A stretch of 64,000 nucleotides of DNA from Amoebophrya sp. A120 (lineage: Eukaryota; Sar; Dinophyceae; Syndiniales; Amoebophryaceae): positions 7,843,599 to 7,907,598 of the forward strand of contig CAJINV010000001.1 in assembly GCA_905178155.1 (NCBI GenBank), written 5' to 3'. Of the stretch, positions 21,773 through 31,721 are shown one piece after another; position 1 is the stretch's first letter, and every line of letters begins with the position of its first letter. A model generated the notes under the pieces. The model was not told where the DNA came from. It did not search any database and saw nothing but the letters and a program-made list of their open reading frames with translations. The translations under genes and the position numbers were made by a program.

Positions 21773-23503
21773 CTAGCACTCGAAACCGGACTCGTGGAAC
21801 TTCTCGGATTTGTTCGCCTCCCGGTACTCCCGCATTGCAGCGTGCATGTGGAGCTTTGTTTGCGGCGAATCCGGCCCGACCTTGCTTGATCCGTACGAAT
21901 TACTGTAGGGCTCGAGCTGAAACGATTGCCCGAAGTGCTCAAACGGGCTACCGAGGTGGTCCTCTTCCGGCTCTAGCATGACTGGCGCCCGTTTGCGAGC
22001 CGCAGTTTGTTCGATCGTGGATGAGATAGTAGATTTATGTTCTCCAGGAAGCACTGCTTCTTCTGTTCCTGTTTTCGGCGACACGGCCGATTTGATGCCC
22101 TGCGTGAACGGCTGCAGAAGTGGCTTGGCCGAACTTTTTTTGGCGTGGTCTGGGGACGAAGTAATGTCACCATTGGTGCTATCACTGCCGCTTTTCCCTG
22201 CTGGTTGCAACTTTCGACTTCCAAGTGCAGTAGAGGACGACAGTTCTGACCCCGCGGCCATCCCGGCACTGGTGGTGCTTGTTGCGTCTGTAGACCTAAG
22301 CTTGTCGGGCTGTCGGGCAGCTTGCTCCGTCACAATGCAACTCTGCAAGACGTCTGCGGGAAGTGTGGCCGCCTCTCCAAGCGACTGGTGCAGTCGCGGA
22401 ACACTTTGCAGCTCCGCCGCGACCGCCTTTAAGTCTCGCAGGTGCTGCTCGCATTCGGCGCCCGCCAGGTGCAATCTGGCGAAATCTGCCGCGGCCGTTT
22501 CCAAGCGCGTCACCAGGCTCGTCACCGATGTTTGCAACGCTGCTTCCTGCAGTTTGCCGCACGCCTCCAGGTGGTGTGCGCGCCGGTTGAGCAGGTCTAC
22601 CACGTCGGGCCAAGTGCACCACCTCCAGTGCTGGACTTTTCGCAATCTGTGCCGCTTCACTTCCGCAGTCTGCAGCGAGGCAAAGCTCGAGACGTGCGGA
22701 CACAGGTGTTTCTGTTCGACGTTTACCATGTAAAGATGGTAGACCGTGAGCAACCCGGGAAAGCCGCGACTCTGCTCCACCTCGTAAGTCTTCCCTTGCA
22801 ATTGCACATCGGTCACTTCGATTTTCTTGTTGCTTTTGGAAATATCATCTTCCCGTCCCCCGTCCGCAGCAGCTTCTACCGATGCATCGGATTGCTGCGC
22901 TTTCAGAAATTTCTTCTCACTTATTCCCTCACCGCCACGATGATCGGCTTCAAGGAGCGTAGGACCTGCCGGAGGGCCTAAGGAAGTAAATGTCGTATCT
23001 ACTTCTTCGTCTTCTTCATCCACAATACCGTCCGCTTTCCTCACAGCAGCCAGTAAGTACGCGCCAGCGTGATCCGCCCCGCGCGCCGACTCGACAGTCT
23101 CCTCCGAGAGCAGCTTCTGCAACCGCTTCTCGAGCGCGAGTTCAACGTTCTCCCGTAGGTGCTCCGCCACGTCAACCGCGCCGCGCTTGCTCAGCTTCTC
23201 GGTAAGAAAATGGTTCTTAGGCACTTTCGATCCAAAAGTTGTAGCTGTTGGGCTTACTGTTCCCGGGGAAGTACATCTCGTTTCAACATAATTTTCAAAA
23301 AAGCTACTGTCAAACGTGTTGAAGAGAAAGAGGTCCCGGTTTTTCTCGTGCACAACTTTGGCTCGCAACACGTGCACGACCCGTACGATCAAAGCGACCC
23401 CGTTTCGTTTCGACCAGAGTTCCAGCGAGCACTCCCCAGCATTCACTTCCCGGTACAGGTCCTCCACGGATTTCGTCGCGTTTTGCTTTTTATTCCCATT
23501 CAT
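21773..23503 (-). CDS. unknown protein, paralogue of the adjacent gene
   Basis: Open frame of 576 residues from the ATG at 23503. Its first 300 residues share a scaffold with the neighbouring upstream gene: LELW, VVHVLRAKVVHEKNRDLFLFNTF, a charged helix, SRGFPGLLTVYHLYMVNVE, and RKVQHWRWCTWPDVVDLL. The C-terminal 270 residues are unique: helical, then Ser/Thr-rich and disordered. Compared with the paralogue there is an extra 30 residues after FNTF (DSSFFENYVETRCTSPG...), possibly an in-frame unspliced intron. Function unknown; the conserved FPGLLTxYxLYxV and W-x-W motifs point to a globular domain I cannot name. Confidence 0.7.
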   Translation of the reverse strand: MNGNKKQNATKSVEDLYREVNAGECSLELWSKRNGVALIVRVVHVLRAKVVHEKNRDLFLFNTFDSSFFENYVETRCTSPGTVSPTATTFGSKVPKNHFLTEKLSKRGAVDVAEHLRENVELALEKRLQKLLSEETVESARGADHAGAYLLAAVRKADGIVDEEDEEVDTTFTSLGPPAGPTLLEADHRGGEGISEKKFLKAQQSDASVEAAADGGREDDISKSNKKIEVTDVQLQGKTYEVEQSRGFPGLLTVYHLYMVNVEQKHLCPHVSSFASLQTAEVKRHRLRKVQHWRWCTWPDVVDLLNRRAHHLEACGKLQEAALQTSVTSLVTRLETAAADFARLHLAGAECEQHLRDLKAVAAELQSVPRLHQSLGEAATLPADVLQSCIVTEQAARQPDKLRSTDATSTTSAGMAAGSELSSSTALGSRKLQPAGKSGSDSTNGDITSSPDHAKKSSAKPLLQPFTQGIKSAVSPKTGTEEAVLPGEHKSTISSTIEQTAARKRAPVMLEPEEDHLGSPFEHFGQSFQLEPYSNSYGSSKVGPDSPQTKLHMHAAMREYREANKSEKFHESGFEC

Positions 23504-23711
23504 CTCTCCACCGCGCGGCGGGTCCCACTCCGAGGCAATGGCGGCGCGCAGACCGCTGTCGCCGTGCTCTGTTTTGATAGAAGCAGAAGTTATTTTTGAT
23601 GATCTAGTCTATTCTTTCCGCCGTCGTTTTCCCTTTCCGAACCCTGCCGTGCTCACGCCACATCGAAGAACCATTGTAAGCAATGAAGCGCTAAAGTGTT
23701 TATCATTTCGA

Positions 23712-24982
23712 TCAAACACTTAAAGTAAGAATTTCGATCAAACACTCAAAGCAAGTACTCATCAGCCACGCCTTCATGGTGTCCACCGAGTCGAACTTCT
23801 CCGGACGTTCCCGACACGTGCTGCCCTCGAACAGGTGCAGCTTAAGCAGCTCCCACGACGTCCATTGCCAGGCGTGCACGTACTTGAGCTTTTGCTTTCC
23901 GTCATACTCAAGCGTGTTAAAGTCGTCCGCGGGAAGATTGTCGCACACCACATCCACGGTATACAGGTAGTACAGGGTAAGTAGACCTGATAAGGTAGGG
24001 ATACGTACTTCCGCTATCCCCGTGAGGATAAGTACTCAGATTCGACAGATTTTTGTCTCCAAAAGAAAAGGAAACAAAACTGCGACCGCGTACGTTAGCG
24101 TCCCGAAAAAAACTGTCTTCTACGTAGGAAACGAAGTAGTTCTCGGACACACTTTAATTTTTCTCAAATCGTACCTGGAAAGCTCTTGCTTTCCTCCTGT
24201 TCCGTACACTGGTCCTGGAATACGACGTCGACAACCTTGAGCGGGCTTTTGGCGGCCGGATCGTACGGGTGTTGCGCGGCCGCTTCCTGCATGCGCGTCG
24301 ACTTGTGCACGACCCGCGCCATCTCCTCCTGCGTGACCGCCCGTTCGCCGGCCTGAAACAAATGCTGCTCCAGCGGAAGTTCATCCGCCCCGAGCTTTTC
24401 CGATAACAGACCGTGCCGGAACCGGTACTCCCCCTTGCTGGTCTGCTGCCACGTATTCATCAGGAACCTCCCTCTTTCTCGACTCTCACGGGAGCAGACC
24501 TTCGCCCGAAGCACGTGGACACAGCGGACCGGGATCGTTTGTGGGTGAGATGAAACTGGTACCGCCGCGCCGGAATGATCTACAGACACCTGTCGGCAGG
24601 TTTCGCACTTGCATGTTTGCAAGGATGAGGACAACTACATACTCACTTCTTTCAACCTTCAATCATCGATCTCTCAGCGCCAACACGTCCAAAGCTCGTG
24701 CGGCTGGCCGCAAATACTTTCTTGTTGAAAATGTCGTACCTGCTTGTGGTTCCCGGCCTCTGAGGCAACATGCGAGGTTTCCCACAGTTCGATCGTGGTT
24801 TCGCCGAGGCGAATCTCTTCAGCGAGCTTGCACACCGGCTTCGTTCCGGGCGCCTGACCCCACGAGTCCAGATCCGCAAGATTGTGCTTTCTCAGCCACG
24901 CGCCCAAGTCGCCATTCTCTTTTTCCGCGTAGCCACCGACACGCGTGACGAGTTGCACCTGCGAAGCCCCCGCGCCCGGCAT
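23712..24982 (-). CDS. unknown protein, tandem paralogue, three exons
   Basis: Exons 24982-24740, 24589-24175 and 23986-23712 join in frame to about 310 residues. Both introns have AG|GT at both ends (AAGCAG|GTACGA ... CGACAG|GTGTCT; CCAG|GTACGA ... ATCAG|GTCTAC). Motifs shared with the downstream gene: TIELW, VRCVHVLRAKVCSRESRERGRFLMNTW, SKSFPGLLTLYYLYTVDVV, and KLKYVHAWQWTSWELL. The intron joining SFPG to LLTLYYLYTV restores a motif present uninterrupted in the paralogue, which supports the model. It lacks the long Ser/Thr-rich tail. Function unknown; lies head-to-tail with its paralogue with about 200 bp between them. Confidence 0.75.
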
Positions 24983-25342
24983 CTTGCTTCACTTGCTCGT
25001 TGAATGGATGCTAAGTTTCTTTCTATCTCCCGTAGCTGTAGTTTGTCGATATATCATTTGAGTTCTTGCCAGCACCACCGTGTTTCCATCCTACTAACAT
25101 TCTTTGTACAACTCGGACTCCCTAAATACCGCTCTGACACATCTTTCTCTCTGGATAGTGCACCGGCACATGCAAGAAGCAATCTCCTCGTAGAGACCCG
25201 AGAGCAAGAACAGATCCGAATGGACGACACCGTATGTATGATATCAGGAACCACCATGCGCAGGCGAAAAACTGATCTCAAAGTAGCACGTGGTGCAATT
25301 GCAGCCTTGTTTCTTCCACCCGTACTAGAAAACTACTTTTAC

Positions 25343-28021
25343 TTACTCAGCGCTTGTCCCACTTCCAACGTTTGGATTCCTGCTGAGAGGAATCTCGTAG
25401 TGCAGGGCCCGCGCGTTCTCATGCAGGGCGCCTTGCGTTTGCAAGGCCGCGCGATTGTAAAAGTTCAAGTAGTCAGACGGTCTAGCACGGCCCCCCTGCA
25501 GTGCAGTTTGGTGCGGTCCCCGTACAAGAACGGCGGCGCTCAGCGCGGACGGGTCTGCTGGCATTTCCCGGTAGCTGTCTGGCCTGCCGGTATCCGCGGC
25601 GTGGCGATCCTCTCCGAGAAAGCCGAGCAGCCCGGCCACATGCTCCATTACGCTGCCCACACCGAGCGTGGTCGCGACCACCAGGAAGATGGTGCACGGA
25701 ACGAGCTGCGCGCGCGCGGCGGTTTCCGGTATGCGCAGAGAAAGCGCGAAGGATATGGCCCCGCGCAGACCGGCCACGACCAGAAGGACCTGGCCCTTCC
25801 ACGAGATTGCTGACGACCGCCTGCTGCTGCTCCCGTTTGCGAAAGACGGGTCGGGCACGGCAAAGTCTTGGCTTATGAGATCTCGTCCTCGCGCTCCTCC
25901 ACCCTCGAGATCCGAGTCCCCCCGGGCTCCGCCCGTCAAGCTGCTCCGCAGGTCGACGCCAAGGCCTCCACTGTGATTCCTTACGATTGAGGACGATGCA
26001 GAACTACTTGTACTGTTAGCGGTGGCCCCAGCGCTCCTCGAAGACGTACTAAAACTGGAAGATTCGGAGCTACCGCCTGCACTTCTGTCGCCGGAGCTGG
26101 CGGTCGTAGCTGCACCGGTAGAAGTTGAGGTACCGTCTCCCGTCGACGAAGACGCGCTAGAGCTGCCCCGTGGCAGCAGCTCTCCCTCCATAGAAGTGCT
26201 CGATGTTGTTGACGCAGTAGCTGCTCCACCAGTTGATGAAGCAGAAAAGGTTCGCGCGGACGAGAAGCCGTAGGGGTGCACGAAATTTTTGTGCGCAAAC
26301 TCCGGCGCCTCCGCGGCTGCAGCCGGGCTGGGCAGTTGCAGCAGCTCCCGCTCGTCGGCCAGGGTAAGCACGCTCGGCCGGGCGAGCGCCAGGACTCGCA
26401 GCGCGGCGCGGCGGCAGGAACTCGCCTGCGCGCAGCAATTCAGCACCGCGCTCAGAATGGTTACCTGCACCGCGCGGGCGAAGAAAATCAGAAAGAAACA
26501 CCAGAACAGCAGACTGATGTGCGGGAGAAAGTCTAGCGTGTACATCACGGTGACCAGTCCCAGATAGAAGAACACCAAGCACTCGGACACCAACGCGACG
26601 ATGCTGAGCCCGATCTCCGCGGCCCGCTGCGTTTCCTCGGACAAGCCCTCGCCGAAGACCACCCCGGAGATGAACAAGGCGACGATCCCGGACAGGTCCA
26701 GGATCTGCGCCACCGCGTAGGCCAAATAGCAGCCCAGCAGCATGAGCCCGAGCTCGTAGGGCGGGTGCTTGGAGACCTCGTGCTTCTCGAAAAACAGCTT
26801 CAGTGTGTAGCTCGCCGCAACCCCGATGGCCAGCGAGCACAGAGACACAAACACGAACTCGACGAGGAGAGAGCCGTAGTAGTAACTCTCTTCTTCACCC
26901 ACGGGAAGCTGCACCTGAGGTCCATTGTTCTCCGCCGCTGCTAGGCCTCGCCAGAAATTATGACCGTTAATATTACCAGTCGTTTGTTCGAGTTCTCCTT
27001 CACTTCTAACGCCAACTGTTGACGTTGCGCCAGCAGGATCTGAACTACTACTTCTACCCAGTAGTCGTTTGACAACGTTTCCGCCCACTGGTTCTTGTGT
27101 AGTGGTAGATGAACCACCTGTAGCCCGTAGAATCCGTTCGTACCGGGCGGTGACACTGTCAAATAGCACAATCGCCACGGCGTCGTTTAGAATTGCCTCG
27201 CCAAAGATGACGGACCGGAGCCGCGGCGGAAACTTGTGCTGGAACCGGTTCAGCAACGCGATGGTGGCGACCGGGTCGGTGGCGCTGATGAGGGCGCCGA
27301 ACATGTCGCCCACGATGTGCGGGTGGCGCACCACGGTCCGGAGGTAGAGGTACAGACCCTTGCTGATGACAAACGCCGAAATGCAGGTTCCCACCACAGC
27401 AAACAGCAAAACCTCCTTCAGGTTCTGCCGAAACAGGCTGCGGTCCAGGGAAAACCCGGCTTCGAAGATGATGGGCGGGAGCAACAAGTAGAAAAACAGG
27501 TCCGGGTGAAACTGCAAATCGGCGGTGTTTGTCCAGTGGAAAATTTTCGGCTTGCGGGGTCAGAGGCAGGAATAAGAATACCACATGCGAGCAAAATTTG
27601 CGAGTGACCTGCAAAACAGTGAAAAAATGCACTGCTGAACAAGAAGAAAAAAATCGCATGAAAAACATCTGCAAATCTGGCAGCTCTTTCATCCCCGACC
27701 CTGCAAAAATCGACAATGTTTGCCATGCGTACTGGTCCAGCCATGGCGATATCGTGTGGGCACCAACGGAAATAGCAGGCCCACCAGAAAGCCGACCATC
27801 ATGCACACTCCACTGAGTCCGGGAACCCATTTGGACAAACGGTTTTGGTTGATGCGCAGACCGACGACCAAAATCACGATCAGTAACACGCTAACCGCCA
27901 CGGAGCCCCAAGCCAGCGCATCCGAAAACGGGTCGATGCGCACCTGCTGCAGGCTGGTACTGGAATGCTGAGCGTCAGGCGCCTGGTTTACAAGCGTTCC
28001 CGTGCTGTCACCCGCGGACAT
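25343..28021 (-). CDS. Na+/H+ exchanger (NHE/SLC9 family), two exons
   Basis: Exons 28021-27701 and 27511-25343 give about 829 residues. About twelve membrane segments are visible, with NHE signatures: FFYLLLPPIIFEAGFSLDRSLF, ISATDPVATIALL, GEAILNDAVAIVLFDSV (the Asn-Asp pair of electroneutral exchangers), YLAYAVAQILDLSGIVALFISGVVFGEGL and VAGLRGAISFALSLRIPE. Closest to the organellar NHE8/NHE6 type by eye. A low-complexity Ser/Thr/Ala insertion of about 190 residues lies in a cytosolic loop before the last membrane segments. The intron joins only if it is GG-AG or is defined by the direct repeat TTTGCAG present at both borders. Role inferred: proton/cation exchange in Golgi or endosomal membranes. 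Confidence 0.88.
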
Positions 28022-28923
28022 CTTGTGGATGACGATTCCGATTCCCCTCTAGAATAATTATTTGGCTTCTGAATCAGTACACATATTACCTGATCGCGCC
28101 GTGGTCTCCGTCTTCTCTGCAAGTTTTGTGGTCGTCAAATTGTCGAAATAACACTTGTTGCAATGCTCGTATCTACAACAACCACAGGGGAAATGAAAAG
28201 TGAACAAGAGCGATAACGAAACAGCACGGTAGTTTTGTTTTTTCTTTTGTAAATTATGCGAAAACCATGAAAGCTAGACGCTGACACTGATTCATCCGCA
28301 TCTATGGGATCCGAGATCGTGAAACTGCAACCGAGCTCGTGATCAAAAAGACTCGCACACAAAAGCAAAAACTCAAAAAAGAACGCCATCGAGAGATGAT
28401 GGCCGCCAAGCGAAGTCCACAACTGGGAATCACAAATCAAGTTCGAAAAGATACGGGCAGAACCCCTTTGTTCTTCTGCCTTCCGAACAATTTCAATTTC
28501 ATCACAGACACAGACAGACTTGTTGGAACACCCGGAAATAAAACGAACCTCGCATAGTATAAATACGTCCTCTGGCCGTACGTGATTCGAAACCAAGAGG
28601 CAGCTTGCTTTCTATTACGTCGCCGCATCGATCTTCTGACAGCTTGCTGCAGGTCCGGGACCGAAAAAGATGGAAAATTCGAGTTCGATGTGAATGTGAC
28701 ACATGGAGAGGACCTAGGAAAATTCACTACGCTGCTGTAGGGCCAGCAATAGAATGACTGCTTGTGGGATTGATGATTGGCATTCTACTCCCCGTAGAAT
28801 AGCTCTACTGGTTGTAGCCACCGTCGACGCACAAGCCCAAAAATTGAAATTAGAAGTAACGTTCGAAGTGCTACAACTGGGAAATGAATGCAAGCGCCTT
28901 CATTTTTGTAAAGCCCTTTGTAA
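28022..28923. other. intergenic, nothing recognised
   Basis: Open frames of up to 153 codons occur on the minus strand (28135-28596) but are composed of unlikely residue mixtures and have no splice context. No repeat recognised. Confidence 0.4.
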
Positions 28924-29382
28924 CTAGTATCGCTGTCGCTTGGAACTGTAAGTGTAGCTGTAGTCGTCATAATCATCGTCGTCGTCGTCCTCGTCATCGT
29001 CGCTGTACAGGTCCCCGCTGAACACCTCCATGTTCGTCACCCGCCAGGAGTCCAACACCATGAACGAGTCCCGACGGGGGGCGTTGACCTTCGCGCTCTG
29101 GATATCATAAGCGTCCATCTCATAACTGTCCACGCGATGCCCGTCGGCGAAAAACCCGGTCTCCCCGAGGTCGACCGTCGCGCTCAAGGTCACCTGGTCG
29201 TCGTCGTCGTATCGCCGCCGCTTTCGGGAAGCGGCCTCGCAGTTCATCGAAAAATATATTCCTGGGCCAAGCATCCCACCGGAACCGGGACTCATGTGCT
29301 GCTGGTTTATAATGCTCCGAGCGCTCTGCCTATCAGTGGCGTGGTACATAGTTACCTTGCCATTCCAGCGGGAGCCAAGCAT
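28924..29382 (-). CDS. ADP-ribosyltransferase-fold (PARP-like) small protein or exon
   Basis: Frame of 152 residues from an ATG one base after a strong acceptor (pyrimidine tract then CTGCGCAG|A). The start and centre match a minimal PARP catalytic fold: VTMYHATD (first His of the H-Y-E signature), SIINQQHMSPGSGGMLGPGIYFS (second signature Tyr) and later DSFMVLDSWRVTNMEV. A basic RKRRR segment and an acidic Asp/Glu run (DDDEDDDDDD) near the C-terminus suggest nuclear location. The family includes GIG2-like and other short ADP-ribosyltransferases, not all active. It could be a stand-alone trans-spliced gene or the last exon of the macrodomain gene just upstream; the phases do not join with a single GT-AG intron. 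Confidence 0.6.
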   Translation of the reverse strand: MLGSRWNGKVTMYHATDRQSARSIINQQHMSPGSGGMLGPGIYFSMNCEAASRKRRRYDDDDQVTLSATVDLGETGFFADGHRVDSYEMDAYDIQSAKVNAPRRDSFMVLDSWRVTNMEVFSGDLYSDDDEDDDDDDYDDYSYTYSSKRQRY

Positions 29383-29922
29383 TCTGCGCAGGTAGGTGAG
29401 AGAGTAGTAGGAAAAGGTATATCTAGACTAGGGAGCCTTACTATAGTAAAGTGGCATACGACTTTTTCTGATTTGCGACATCTCTATTGCATCATCATCA
29501 TCATCTGTCTGGCATGATTAGAAAGGTTACTGGAACGGTGTTTATGGCGCTTTCCGTTGTCGGTCACAGCATATCTACAAGTAAATAAGGGCACTAGTAC
29601 GTTGATTGCTATAGTCGTTAAAAAAATGCCCCACTTCCCTCGCAATTTGGCAGGATCTGGCAAAATCTGCGGTCTCATCATGCACACATAATTACGCTTG
29701 GTGATCTCGTTTTTTTGGAACAAAGGTTCCACACGATTACTGCGGACCATCTTTACCATCAACAATCCATCCTCTGTTCGCACAAAAGAAGCAACTGACA
29801 TTTGATCGTGTTTCTCCGACCGTCGAACACCCATTTCTTTGCCACGTTTTAGCGCCCCATCTTTCATTTTTTCGTTCTTGCGTAGCGCGCCACGCAACAG
29901 AACAACGGCATCACACTCATTT

Positions 29923-31128
29923 TCATTTGTCTTTTCTCCACATACTCCGCGAGCCCCCGCGGGCGCTCCCAGCTCTATCATCATTATCTCCCATAGCAGC
30001 CGCACTGCCACTGCCTTTACTCTGTCCGTGGAAGTTACCGAAGCCTGAAGCAAAGGCGCCCGAGTTCTTGTTTTTGTCGCTTTTCTTGTTTCCCTTTTTG
30101 CCTTTTCCCTTAGCAGCTTCCTCCGGTAGCTCGTAGATTGTAACTTCCCACTTCTTTCCCGGGAGCTTTTGCTGCACTTCCCGCGCGAACTCTTCCAGCA
30201 TCTGCTCGTACTTGTTCCAGTCGCCACCCGCCAGTCCGCAGCCGATGTTCTTCGGAAATGCAATGGTCACGATTTCTTGCGGCTCCTGGATCACCTCCAC
30301 GTCTGCCTTTGACGAGGTCTCGGTGGAAAACATTTCATCTTCCCCGCTGGAATCTGTCGAAGGACGAGGCGGCGCTGCGGAGGATGCAGACTTTTCGGCC
30401 GCTACTTCTTCTTTAGATTTCAAAACGACGCTCCCGCTTCTCGATCGCGCTGCCTCGACGTCATTCTCCTGTTGCCCGTCTTCAGCGACTGTCTTCGGTC
30501 CAGGCTTCAAAACGACCGCACCGGTCGACGCCTCACTAGACATTTTGCGCATTTTCTCGTCTCTTGATAACATCTGTACTGGCTTTGACGCAGCGACCAC
30601 TTTCGCCTCTTGCCGCCTCGGTGGTTCAGCTCCGGAACTTCCTGATCGTTGCTTTTCGCATTCGGGCAGCTGGCGCAGGAAATCTAGAAGACTTTTGCGA
30701 AAGTAGCCCTCCCTGACTTCTTTCGTTTCATCCCGACATTTTCCCTTTCCGGGCTGCCCCACATTGTCCTGACCAAATAAATTCACTATTATCGGGTTAT
30801 TACTCTTGCCGGACTTGCCTTCTTGGCCTGGCTCCATGAGCCAGCATTCGCCGGGCGTGCGTTTGCCATATTCGCTCCAGTAAACGTTGCCGTATTCCCA
30901 CTTTTCGTAGATGCCCGCCGCCACTCCTTTGGCTCGTCCATCCATTAGCCGACAGTTGGCTTGGTGCGCGATGTAGTGCGCCTTGCTCTGCAGGAGGTCT
31001 CCGACTGTTTCCCTTAGCTGTTTTGTCGTCATGATGATCCTTTTGCTCTTTTGAAATTTGTGTGGACGCCTCGCGAATTCTGCCTCGTCTGCCGAACCGC
31101 GCTTATTGCTGCTGCTTCCTCCAGTCAT
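29923..31128 (-). CDS. macrodomain (ADP-ribose binding/hydrolase) protein
   Basis: Frame of 401 residues from the ATG at 31128. Macrodomain features like those of TARG1/OARD1 and ALC1-type modules: HYIAHQANCRLMDGRAKGVAAGIYEKW (ADP-ribose binding loop 1), NPIIVNLFGQDN, EGYFRKSLLDFLRQL, then after a Ser/Glu-rich insertion of about 120 residues IAFPKNIGCGLAGGDWNKYEQMLEEF (loop 2, GCGLAGGDW) and VTIYELPE. The tail is Lys/Gly/Ser-rich. In characterised relatives the domain binds or removes ADP-ribose from proteins or nucleic acid. The insertion splits the domain, which is unusual. Donor-like CGGA|GTATGT near the end (about 29944) suggests a further exon downstream, but none fits in phase. Confidence 0.8.
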   Translation of the reverse strand: MTGGSSSNKRGSADEAEFARRPHKFQKSKRIIMTTKQLRETVGDLLQSKAHYIAHQANCRLMDGRAKGVAAGIYEKWEYGNVYWSEYGKRTPGECWLMEPGQEGKSGKSNNPIIVNLFGQDNVGQPGKGKCRDETKEVREGYFRKSLLDFLRQLPECEKQRSGSSGAEPPRRQEAKVVAASKPVQMLSRDEKMRKMSSEASTGAVVLKPGPKTVAEDGQQENDVEAARSRSGSVVLKSKEEVAAEKSASSAAPPRPSTDSSGEDEMFSTETSSKADVEVIQEPQEIVTIAFPKNIGCGLAGGDWNKYEQMLEEFAREVQQKLPGKKWEVTIYELPEEAAKGKGKKGNKKSDKNKNSGAFASGFGNFHGQSKGSGSAAAMGDNDDRAGSARGGSRSMWRKDK

Positions 31129-31721
31129 CGCAGATGGGGCACATGATAAGTTTTTCGTCGCAACAATTCTTGTTTGATTGCGGGCTAGAGCACCGAAGAT
31201 GGTATTTCGACAAATTGCTATGTAAATAAATTATCGCTGTCCTTTACGAAGAGCCAGACCAGTCCTATAAAATCTGTATGTGACATAATGAAAGAAAAGC
31301 GGCTCGTGAAAAAGACCATCTCGATTTACGGCGATTTTCAATTTCTTCACTTCATTTACGAGACTGCACTACAAAAGATCTTCTGCATATCGTCTTCACA
31401 ATTTGGTGGTGTTTGAGTATTTGCTTTCCCAGTGTCGTGCAGTTGCCGTATACATCACGGTGGAACACAACTCCACAGAGTAAAAGCGCGCCTGTCCACC
31501 ATACAGTGTTTTTCTTTTATTTTCTGTATTTTACCATAAAATGAAAGTGGTCGCCATGAGGTATACTCAGTGTAGTTTGATTTTGTCGCTCATCAGTAAA
31601 GTTCATTCGCTCGCTAAGCCGATGAAAGAACGCGATTGAAACGAAACAGAATCGCTTCTTCTCCGTCGGCGTCTCTAAAGCGAACTTTTTCGGTAACAAT
31701 CAAACCGTGGCCAGTGGCTTC
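31129..31721. other. intergenic, nothing recognised
   Basis: AT-rich spacer between the macrodomain gene and the RNA methyltransferase; no open frame with coding character. Confidence 0.4.
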
